Source: JBHIDJ01 sp046760105 (GTDB taxonomy: Bacteria; Pseudomonadota; Gammaproteobacteria; Acidiferrobacterales; SPGG2). Taken from it: a stretch of DNA of 12,751 nucleotides. Each line of letters opens with the position of its first letter. The stretch's first letter is position 1. Location of the stretch: contig JBHIDJ010000088.1 of NCBI GenBank assembly GCA_046760105.1, forward strand, positions 1-12,751, written 5' to 3'. The notes beneath the pieces are model-generated. The model made no database searches. It was given only the letters and a program-made list of their open reading frames with translations, and was not told where the DNA came from. This document shows, piece after piece, positions 7,258-12,751 of the stretch. A program made the translations under genes and the position numbers.

Positions 7258-8631
7258 ATGAACAAGCGGACGAAGCCCGTGGGAGATCTACAAGAGCTTA
7301 AAGGATTCCTCGATAAGTATCCCCACACGCGATTCATCGATGCCGTCTTCGTGGACTTGTGTGGGGTTGTTCGCGGCAAACGTTTTCCACGCGACGATCT
7401 TGAAAAAATCTTTACCACTGGCGTTCAGCTCCCCCACTCGACGTATCTGCTGGATGTTACCGGCCACTGCAACGACCCGGGCGGGCGAGGCGTTAGCGAT
7501 GGAGATCCTGATGGCACGGGGGTGCCGGTGTCTGGGACGCTTGCCCCTTGCCCCTGGATGGACGAGCCTACGGGGCAAGTGTTGATGACTATGTATGACG
7601 ATGATGGCACGCCATCGCTGCTGGATCCGCGAAACTTGGCAGCGCGGGTCGTTGAAAGACTTTCGGAGCTGAACCTCACCCCTGTGATTGCATTTGAGCT
7701 CGAGTTCTACCTATTGGATAGGGAGCGTGACGCTCATGGTCGTCCCCAAGCACCTATTTCAGCCCTCACCGGTGAGCGTGAGCGCATGACGCAAGTATTT
7801 GGCCTTGCCGAGCTCGAGGGTCATGCGAAGTTTTTGAGTGAGGTGCAACGCGTAGCTGGCCTGCAAAATGTGCCTGCATCCGTCGCTACGACAGAATTTG
7901 CCCCCGGGCAGTACGAGATAAACTTACGCCATAACGATGCACCGTTGATCGCGGCCGATCACTGTGCGCTGTTCAGGCGACTCGTGAAGTCGGTAGCGTC
8001 CCACCATGGCCTCGACGCAACGTTCATGTCAAAACCGTTTGCCGACATGACCGGTAACGGTATGCACATCCACTTGAGTTTACTCGATGACAGCGGTGCC
8101 AATGTTTTTGACGATGGCAGTCGGCTCGGTAGCAAACGCCTTCGGCATGCCGTGGGCGGCATGATGGCGACTATGTCTGAATCGTTCGCGATATGCGCGC
8201 CGAATATCAACGCGTACCGACGCTTCCAGCCCGATGTTTTTGTGCCGGTCAGCAAAAGCTGGGGGCCGAACAACCGTTCGGTGGCATTTCGCGTCCCCGC
8301 TGGTGATACGAAAAACCGTCGCATTGAACACCGGATCGCAGGGGCGGAAGCCAATCCCTATCTTGTCCTTGCGGCCGTGCTCGCCGGCGCCCATTACGGG
8401 CTTGTGAACAAGATCGATGCCGGGCCTCCAAGCGAGCGTAACGTTTGCGCGACTGTCGACCCTGATCTGCCGCTGGAGTGGGGGAGGGCGTTAGACCGAC
8501 TGGAACGCGCGGAGATCCTGACGTCTTATATCGGTCAAGAATATATTTCACTCTACTGCGCGACCAAGCGCGGTGAAATGAGGAAATTCAATCAGCATCT
8601 CTCGCCGTTAGAGTACGAGTGGTATCTATGA
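7258..8631 (+). CDS. puuA: Gamma-glutamylputrescine synthetase (glutamine synthetase family)
   Basis: PuuA ligates glutamate to putrescine or a related amine using ATP, the first step of the gamma-glutamylated polyamine pathway. The 457-aa product has a GS beta-grasp domain (DAVFVDLCGVVRGKR at 28-42) and a GS catalytic domain. Metal- and substrate-site elements seen are FELEFYLLDRERD with Glu147 and Glu149, TTEFAPGQYEINL with Glu213 and Glu220, GNGMHIH with His270, PNNRSVAFR at 337-345 and RRIEHR with Glu357. The LLDRERDAHG stretch and the GSLTP-like SGTLAP block match Escherichia PuuA (472 aa), from memory, better than glutamine synthetase I or gamma-glutamylmethylamide synthetase. It sits between two PuuB-like oxidases and overlaps the following one by 4 nt (ATGA). 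The start at 7258 has a good ribosome site; an alternative at 7150 is possible. Residues for the adenylylation loop of GS I are not apparent. Confidence 0.92.
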   Translation: MNKRTKPVGDLQELKGFLDKYPHTRFIDAVFVDLCGVVRGKRFPRDDLEKIFTTGVQLPHSTYLLDVTGHCNDPGGRGVSDGDPDGTGVPVSGTLAPCPWMDEPTGQVLMTMYDDDGTPSLLDPRNLAARVVERLSELNLTPVIAFELEFYLLDRERDAHGRPQAPISALTGERERMTQVFGLAELEGHAKFLSEVQRVAGLQNVPASVATTEFAPGQYEINLRHNDAPLIAADHCALFRRLVKSVASHHGLDATFMSKPFADMTGNGMHIHLSLLDDSGANVFDDGSRLGSKRLRHAVGGMMATMSESFAICAPNINAYRRFQPDVFVPVSKSWGPNNRSVAFRVPAGDTKNRRIEHRIAGAEANPYLVLAAVLAGAHYGLVNKIDAGPPSERNVCATVDPDLPLEWGRALDRLERAEILTSYIGQEYISLYCATKRGEMRKFNQHLSPLEYEWYL

Positions 8632-9920
8632 TCGCCCACGTGCCTTCTCAGCACATCGATTCATACTACGCTGCCACCGCGATCGGTCTGAGAGACTACG
8701 CACCACTCAAGGCTGATGTTAGCTGCGATGTCTGTGTTATAGGCGGCGGCTTCACCGGTCTTTCCACCGCGCTTCATCTCGCGGAACGCGATTACGAGGT
8801 TGTATTGGTTGAAGCTGAACGGATCGGCTGGGGTGCCTCGGGCCGTAACGGTGGTCAGATGTCAACGGGGCAACGTAAGGATGTGCTGCAGCTGGAAAAG
8901 ATCGTCGGTTTGGAGGACGCGAAGTTGTTGTGGGAGCTGGCGGAGGAAGCAAAGGCGACAGTCAGAGAGCGAATCAAGCGTCACAACATCGACTGTGACT
9001 TGAGGCCCGGGATCTTGCATGTTGCGCATAAGCCTAGGGAAGAAGAGTTTCTCCACCGTTATGCAGAGGTCTTGCAAACGCGTTACAACTATAAACACGC
9101 GCGTGCGGTGTCGCGCGATGAAGTGGCCGAAATGCTCGGCACCCATATCTACTACGGCGGTAAATTGGATACCGGTGCCGGTCACCTGCACCCGCTCAAC
9201 TATGCGCTCGGGCTGGCACGCAGCGCCGGCACGGCTGGCGCGAAGCTTTACGAGAACTCACGTGTACAACGCCTGGAGGCACGTGCCAACGGCTCAGACG
9301 TTCATCTTGCCGACGGCAAGGTGCACGCGCGGTATGTAGTGCTTGCTTGCAACGCCTATCTCGGCCGACTGGAACCTCGTATCAACGGCAAGATCATGCC
9401 GATTAATAATTTTATGCTGGCGACAGAGCCCTTGGGCGAAGCACGTGCACGAAGTCTAGTTCGGGACGACGTGGCAGTGCTTGATACCAAATTCGTGGTT
9501 GATTACTACCGATTGTCAGCAGACCGCCGCCTACTGTTTGGCGGCGGTGAGAACTACACGAGCCGATTCCCATCGGATATCAAGCGCTTCGTTCGCAAGT
9601 ACATGCTGCGCGTGTATCCGCAGCTCGCGGATGCACGCATCGATTATGCCTGGGGCGGTACGCTCGCCGTCACCATGAACCGCCTACCGACCTTCGGTCG
9701 ACTCGATGGCGATGTCTACTATGCGCAGGGCTATTCCGGCAGCGGCGTGGCGCTCGCATCACTTGCTGGTAAGCTGATCGCCGAGGCTATCGCCGGCACC
9801 GCCGAGCGGTTTGATGTATTCACCCGCATCCCCCGGCGCACATTTCCGGGGGGAACCCTGCTTCGCTGGCCCGGCCTGGTCTTGGGTATGCTCTACTACG
9901 GGCTGCGTGACAAGCTGTAA
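8628..9920 (+). CDS. puuB: Gamma-glutamylputrescine oxidase, FAD-dependent
   Basis: The 430-aa product closely follows Escherichia PuuB (about 426 aa): an N-terminal SYYAAT, CDVCVIGGGFTGLS at 33-46 with the FAD Rossmann motif, RIGWGASGRNGGQ at 65-77, RERIKRHNIDCDLRPG, GAGHLHPLNYALG, a DYYRLSADRRLLFGGG block, YYAQGYSGSGV for the isoalloxazine region, and the C-terminal FPGGTLLRWP and YYGLRDKL. It oxidises the free amine end of a gamma-glutamylated polyamine to an aldehyde, which an aldehyde dehydrogenase such as PuuC would then use; none is in the window. I chose the ATG at 8628, in a 4-nt ATGA overlap with puuA, over a GTG three codons upstream. Coupled translation with puuA fits their consecutive reactions. 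It is the last gene of the plus-strand operon and is convergent with speE, 48 nt away. Confidence 0.92.
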   Translation: MIAHVPSQHIDSYYAATAIGLRDYAPLKADVSCDVCVIGGGFTGLSTALHLAERDYEVVLVEAERIGWGASGRNGGQMSTGQRKDVLQLEKIVGLEDAKLLWELAEEAKATVRERIKRHNIDCDLRPGILHVAHKPREEEFLHRYAEVLQTRYNYKHARAVSRDEVAEMLGTHIYYGGKLDTGAGHLHPLNYALGLARSAGTAGAKLYENSRVQRLEARANGSDVHLADGKVHARYVVLACNAYLGRLEPRINGKIMPINNFMLATEPLGEARARSLVRDDVAVLDTKFVVDYYRLSADRRLLFGGGENYTSRFPSDIKRFVRKYMLRVYPQLADARIDYAWGGTLAVTMNRLPTFGRLDGDVYYAQGYSGSGVALASLAGKLIAEAIAGTAERFDVFTRIPRRTFPGGTLLRWPGLVLGMLYYGLRDKL

Positions 9921-9953
9921 CTGTCTGTAGTGACAGTAGGATTAATCCCCTAC
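9921..9953 (+). terminator. Weak hairpins between convergent operons
   Basis: CTGTC/GACAG (9921-9925 and 9932-9936, 6-nt loop) sits immediately after the puuB stop, followed by GTAGG/CCTAC (9936-9940 and 9949-9953). Stems are only 5 bp and there is no T-tract, so this is at best a weak or Rho-assisted end shared by the two converging transcripts. Confidence 0.2.
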
Positions 9954-9968
9954 GCTGACCCCGCCGCC

Positions 9969-10826
9969 TTACGCAAGTTCCCGCTCAACCACATCCACAA
10001 TGTAGTGTGGTAGGGCGAAAGCGGCCTGGTGGATCTCGGGCGTGTAGTACCGCGTCTCGAGACCGCTCTTGGCGAAGCGCTCGCGCAGAATCTCAATGGA
10101 GGTGTGGCGCAGCGAGGTGTCGTCCGTCGCCCACGCGAAGGCCATAATGCCACCGATGTATGTGGGTACGGCCGCGGAGTAAAACGTGCTATCCGCAAAG
10201 AGCGGATCGAGACGTTTCGCTGTCGTGGTGATTTCATCGAGTTGCCCGAAGGCACAACCGTTCTGGGTAACCAGCACGCCTCCTTCGCGTAAACAGCGCC
10301 GACAGCCGGTGTAGAACTCCGTGGTGTACAGGACCTCACCCGGCCCGATGGGATCGGTCGAATCGGAGATGATGACGTCAAAGGTGTCGGACGACTTGCG
10401 GACATACTCGACGCCGTCCTCAATGACTATAGAGACGCGCGTGTCGTCGAAGGCGCCCTGAGAGTGATTCGGCAGATAGTGTTTGCAGGTCTCGATCACC
10501 TCGTCGTCGATCTCTACCTGGGTCACGTGCTCCACAGAACGGTGGCGCAGCACCTCGCGTAGCATGCCGCCGTCACCGCCGCCCACAATCAGCACGCGAC
10601 GCACGTTGCCGTGTGCCAGGATCGGCACGTGGGCCAGCATCTCGTGGTAGATGAACTCGTCGTGCTCGGTGGTCTGGATGACTCCATCGAGCGCCATCAC
10701 CCGTCCGAACTGGGCGTTACGGAAAATCACAAGGTGCTGGTGCTGCGTTTTCCGCTCGAATAACACCTCGTCGATAGAGAAGAACTGCCCCCAGTGGGGG
10801 TAGAGCGTTTCCCTGAATTCAGGCAT
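9969..10826 (-). CDS. speE: Spermidine synthase (polyamine aminopropyltransferase)
   Basis: SpeE transfers an aminopropyl group from decarboxylated S-adenosylmethionine to putrescine, making spermidine and methylthioadenosine in the cytoplasm. The 285-aa product has the usual small beta-strand domain (GQFFSIDEVLFE, FGRVMALDGVIQTTEHDEFIYHE in outline) and a Rossmann methyltransferase-like fold. Motifs are GGGDGG at 82-87, VEID at 104-107, EDGVEYV, SDSTDPIGPGE with the catalytic-site Asp155 and Asp158, and PTYIGGIMAFAWAT. Length and ends match Escherichia SpeE (about 288 aa). The frame is open to a GTG at 10895, but those 23 extra residues are hydrophobic and unlike SpeE, so I start at the ATG at 10826; GGAG lies about 12 nt upstream. 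speD, often its partner, is not adjacent. The gene faces the polyamine-degrading operon head-on, so synthesis and breakdown genes for the same metabolites are adjacent. Confidence 0.95.
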   Translation of the reverse strand: MPEFRETLYPHWGQFFSIDEVLFERKTQHQHLVIFRNAQFGRVMALDGVIQTTEHDEFIYHEMLAHVPILAHGNVRRVLIVGGGDGGMLREVLRHRSVEHVTQVEIDDEVIETCKHYLPNHSQGAFDDTRVSIVIEDGVEYVRKSSDTFDVIISDSTDPIGPGEVLYTTEFYTGCRRCLREGGVLVTQNGCAFGQLDEITTTAKRLDPLFADSTFYSAAVPTYIGGIMAFAWATDDTSLRHTSIEILRERFAKSGLETRYYTPEIHQAAFALPHYIVDVVERELA

Positions 10827-10956
10827 GGTCTCGAACGACTCCGCGTAGACACCTGAAATGGCGCAGATGAATATGGAGAAGAGTTGCCCCACCACCCGCC
10901 GCAGCCATCTTCAGGGCACGTTCCGGGGACCATATGAAGTAGGCTTTTGTTGACAT
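10819..10956 (-). CDS. Possible 45-residue ORF overlapping the speE start
   Basis: On the minus strand an ATG at 10954-10956, with GAGG about 9 nt before it, opens a 45-codon frame ending in TGA at 10819-10821. It overlaps the speE start by 8 nt, which would allow coupled translation. The peptide begins MSTKAYFIWSPERALK, runs through a small Ala/Gly-rich patch and ends rich in Arg and His. I recognise no domain, signal peptide or membrane segment. It could be a leader peptide, a small protein, a remnant of a longer gene, or chance. Only the ribosome-site placement and the overlap support it. Confidence 0.25.
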   Translation of the reverse strand: MSTKAYFIWSPERALKMAAAGGGATLLHIHLRHFRCLRGVVRDHA

Positions 10957-11210
10957 CCGACAACCTCGCTCCGGCGCGAAAGCACCGTTGCGCTCATCAC
11001 GCCACCCTACCGAGCAGGGAGCGGCGTGGAAATCAACCGGGTCTCATAAAAGCTTGGCGACTTACACGGGCGGACAGAGTTTCTTTTTTTCCGCCGGTGA
11101 AATCAAGCCCATGGTGGTCCGCCATATAAACGGAGTGGACATTGCGCCGGTTCGTTGTGATGATTTGGGGCGCGAAGGGAATACAATGAGTTATATTTTG
11201 CGGAACGTCT
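10957..11210. other. Divergent intergenic region between speE and the dmdA-like gene
   Basis: This 254-bp stretch must hold promoters for both directions. I find no convincing -35/-10 pair on either strand. It contains GGCGGA/TCCGCC (11069-11074 and 11090-11095) bracketing a pyrimidine run TTTCTTTTTTT, an imperfect 15-bp palindrome at 11111-11125 next to an AT-rich ATATAAA, and a tiny ORF at 11186-11230. I looked for the glycine riboswitch expected near some GcvT-family genes and do not see its conserved core. Confidence 0.5.
11111..11125. promoter_or_regulatory. Imperfect 15-bp palindrome, candidate operator
   Basis: The sequence ATGGTGG-T-CCGCCAT is an inverted repeat with seven-base arms and one T/G mismatch. 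It is followed at once by ATATAAA, in the divergent control region 86 nt before the dmdA-like start. Symmetry and position suit a dimeric repressor such as a GntR- or LacI-type protein, but no regulator gene is in the window. Confidence 0.3.
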
Positions 11211-12362
11211 ATGACCATAACAGCAGCTAGCTGCACTCTGTACTTACATCCGTGTTATCGCAAATCACCCTTCTTCGAGGCGACGCGGCGCGCCGGTTGC
11301 ACGACCTACGACATCTACAATCATATGTGCCTTCCAGGGGGCTACGACGATCCCGTCAGCGAATACTGGCATCTGGTGAATCACGTCACGCTGTGGGACG
11401 TGAGCGTCGAGCGCATCGTCGAGATCACCGGCCCCGATGCCTCGACGTTCACTAACATGTTGACCCCCCGAGACTTGACCAGGTGCGCCGTGGGCCAGGG
11501 CAAGTACGTGCTCATCACGGCCGAGGACGGAGGAATCATCAACGATCCGGTGCTGTTGCGCCTCGAGCACAACCGCTGGTGGCTGGCGCTCGCGGACAGT
11601 GACGCCGGGCTGTGGGCGAGAGGCGTTGCTGTCAATTCGGGACTGAAGGTGCAGGTTCGGGAGCCAGAGGTTTATCCCGTCCAGGTGCAAGGCCCTAAGT
11701 CGAAGCACGTAATGCAAGCGCTTTTCGGGGACGCGGTGCTCGACGTCCGTTACTACTGGACCATGGAAACGGATCTTGACGGAATTCCGGTGGTCATCAG
11801 CCGCACGGGCTGGACCGGTGAGGTCGGCTACGAAATCTACCTCAAGGATCCGAGCCGCGGCGATGAGCTGTGGGAGCGGATCATGGAGGCGGGCAAGTCA
11901 CACCAAATCCGGCCCATCGCACCTTGCATGATCCGCCGCCTCGAGGCCGGTATTTTCAATTACGGCTCCGACATGACCATCGACAACAACCCCTTCGAGG
12001 TCATGGGGCTGGAGCGCTTGGTCGAGGACCAGGAAGCCGATTACATCGGCAAAGAAGCACTCACGCGCATCAAGGCCGAAGGCGTCAAGCGAATGCTGGT
12101 GGGGATCGAGATTCAGGGCGAGCCCCTGCCCTATGAACTCAGCGAGTTCTGGCGGGCATTCACGGACGAGGAGCCCGTGGGCCGCGTCACCGATGCGCTG
12201 TGGTCGCCACGCCTCGAGAAGAACATCGGCTATGTCTGGGTGCCGATCGAGCTTTCACGGCCCGGCACGTCACTCGAGATCGAGACGCCCTGGGGCACGC
12301 GGACGGGCCGTACTGCGGCGTTGCCGTTTTTCGATCCCCGAAAAGCAATACCACAAGGCTAA
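11211..12362 (+). CDS. DmdA-like member of the GcvT family (folate-dependent demethylase-like)
   Basis: The 383-aa product has a GcvT fold but reads more like DMSP demethylase DmdA than GcvT: TYDIYNHMCLP at 32-42, HVTLWDVSVERIVEITGPDA at 58-77, TPRDLTR at 85-91, GGIINDPVLL at 107-116, VQVQGPKS, SRTGWTGEVGYEIY at 197-210, RRLEAGIFNYGSDMT at 242-256 and DYIGKEAL at 277-284. In DmdA, from memory, the corresponding blocks are YNHMLLP, VWDVACERQV, SPRDM, LNDP and YGNDMT. The INDP (Asn111-Asp112) replaces the Asp-Asp pair of GcvT. The likely role is transfer of a methyl or C1 group from a substrate to tetrahydrofolate. DMSP itself is unproven, since many DmdA-like proteins act on other compounds. 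GGAACG ends about 5 nt before the ATG as a modest ribosome site. A BKACE gene follows after 154 nt, suggesting carnitine, betaine or another onium-type substrate. Confidence 0.82.
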   Translation: MTITAASCTLYLHPCYRKSPFFEATRRAGCTTYDIYNHMCLPGGYDDPVSEYWHLVNHVTLWDVSVERIVEITGPDASTFTNMLTPRDLTRCAVGQGKYVLITAEDGGIINDPVLLRLEHNRWWLALADSDAGLWARGVAVNSGLKVQVREPEVYPVQVQGPKSKHVMQALFGDAVLDVRYYWTMETDLDGIPVVISRTGWTGEVGYEIYLKDPSRGDELWERIMEAGKSHQIRPIAPCMIRRLEAGIFNYGSDMTIDNNPFEVMGLERLVEDQEADYIGKEALTRIKAEGVKRMLVGIEIQGEPLPYELSEFWRAFTDEEPVGRVTDALWSPRLEKNIGYVWVPIELSRPGTSLEIETPWGTRTGRTAALPFFDPRKAIPQG

Positions 12363-12516
12363 AGCTGTATACACCTGGCCCATCCTACGGCTAGTGAAAC
12401 GTGCAACCTTGAACCCGGCGACGGCGGGACAGACGCAGTATACTCAAGGCCTTCAAGGTAGTGCCTTCCAGCCCGCGAAACCGCATGCGCGGCCCACAAT
12501 ACGGGGGAGGTCGTCC
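12363..12516. other. Intergenic region between the dmdA-like gene and the BKACE gene
   Basis: This 154-bp gap holds TATACT at 12439-12444, resembling a -10 box, but no good -35 at 16-18 nt. It also has two short inverted repeats, AAGGC/GCCTT (12446-12450 and 12463-12467) and CCGCG/CGCGG (12473-12477 and 12488-12492), neither followed by a T-tract. The downstream gene may have its own promoter here, but I cannot place it. Confidence 0.35.
12503..12510 (+). promoter_or_regulatory. Strong Shine-Dalgarno of the BKACE gene
   Basis: GGGGGAGG lies 6 nt before the ATG at 12517. It fixes the start of the truncated gene. Confidence 0.75.
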
Positions 12517-12751
12517 ATGAACTACGAAGTCATCCTCGCCTGTGCAGTCACTGGTGCTAGAGATACGATCGGCAGACATCCGGCCATACCCGTAACGCCC
12601 GAGGAGATCGCTAACGCCGCCATCGACGCCGCCAAGGCCGGCGCAACTGTGGCACACTGCCATGTCCGCGATCCGCAGACCGGCAAAGGCAGCCGGGACC
12701 CGACCCTGTTTCGCGAGGTGGTCGACCACATCCGCGACAGCGACACTGACG
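12517..12751 (+). CDS. Beta-keto acid cleavage enzyme (BKACE, DUF849 family), 5' part
   Basis: Only the first 78 codons are present; the gene runs off the window end. The start MNYEVILACAVTGARD, then HPAIPVTPEEIA, AAKAGATVAHCHVRD and GSRDPTLFREVV are characteristic of BKACE, the 3-keto-5-aminohexanoate cleavage enzyme family. The His47-Cys-His49 element supplies two of the zinc ligands known in the family (the third, a Glu, would lie beyond the window). Members are TIM-barrel enzymes that cleave a beta-keto acid with acetyl-CoA to give acetoacetate and a new CoA thioester. Substrates vary: 3-keto-5-aminohexanoate in lysine fermentation, dehydrocarnitine in carnitine catabolism, and others. 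The substrate here cannot be told from this fragment; the preceding DmdA-like gene favours a methylated or onium compound over lysine, as inference. Confidence 0.88.
   Translation, partial: MNYEVILACAVTGARDTIGRHPAIPVTPEEIANAAIDAAKAGATVAHCHVRDPQTGKGSRDPTLFREVVDHIRDSDTD

Noticed and set aside
7258..8631. Gamma-glutamylmethylamide synthetase of the N-methylglutamate pathway, or housekeeping glutamine synthetase
   Set aside because: The LLDRERD block and overall pattern fit PuuA better. No mgsABC or mgdABCD-type subunits are present, and a PuuB gene overlaps its stop.
10827..10895. N-terminal extension of SpeE with a signal-like hydrophobic stretch
   Set aside because: SpeE is cytosolic and the family N-terminus aligns from the ATG at 10826. 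The extension would need a GTG start and overlaps the small ORF in another frame.
10957..11210. Glycine riboswitch upstream of the GcvT-family gene
   Set aside because: I looked for the conserved core near the purine-rich GCGAAGGGA at 11172-11180, but the paired elements and the second aptamer are not found.
12391..12729. 112-codon minus-strand open frame
   Set aside because: It is antisense to the BKACE start, which has a strong ribosome site and clear family motifs; it shows no protein features of its own.
1..12751. Insertion sequences, integrase, attachment sites, CRISPR, tRNA or toxin-antitoxin genes
   Set aside because: I saw no terminal inverted repeats, no regular direct repeats, no cloverleaf and no transposase or nuclease motifs. 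The window is ordinary metabolic gene content.

Overview
The window is 12.75 kb of compact, protein-coding bacterial DNA with GC in the mid-to-upper 50s by eye. I recognise nine protein genes, the last cut by the window edge, plus one doubtful small ORF. I see no tRNA, rRNA, insertion sequence or CRISPR. The recognisable proteins (SpuC-like transaminase, PuuA, PuuB, SpeE) most resemble, from memory, those of Pseudomonas and Escherichia. A gammaproteobacterium is therefore the most likely source, but no phylogenetic marker confirms this.

Region 1 (15-9920, plus strand) is a probable seven-gene operon. In order it holds a SpuC-like class III amine:pyruvate aminotransferase, two tandem CrtI/PYROXD2-type FAD oxidoreductases, a GcvT-like folate-binding protein, a PuuB-like FAD amine oxidase, a PuuA-type gamma-glutamylputrescine synthetase and a second, closer PuuB. 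Junctions are tight: TAATG at 3032-3036, ATGA at 4611-4614 and ATGA at 8628-8631, with gaps of only 47, 20 and about 107 nt elsewhere. SpuC (direct transamination) and PuuA/PuuB (gamma-glutamylated route) are the two known ways to start putrescine or polyamine catabolism. PuuC and PuuD are not in the window. Embedded between them are two CrtI-like flavoproteins and a GcvT-like protein that no described Puu or Spu pathway uses.

Region 2 (9969-10956, minus strand) carries speE, spermidine synthase, convergent with the catabolic operon. A 45-codon ORF overlaps its start. No speD is seen beside it.

Region 3 (10957-12751, plus strand) starts with a 254-bp divergent intergenic region holding a 15-bp imperfect palindrome. 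It continues with a DmdA-like member of the GcvT family and the first 78 codons of a BKACE (beta-keto acid cleavage enzyme, DUF849) gene. This pair suggests a second catabolic unit, possibly for a methylated onium or carnitine/betaine-type compound.

The most interesting hypothesis is that region 1 encodes an extended amine-degrading pathway. In it, gamma-glutamylation (PuuA), several flavin oxidations (two DAO-type, two CrtI-type) and folate capture of a C1 unit (GcvT-like) act on an N-methylated or otherwise modified polyamine-type substrate. This is inference from gene order and families.
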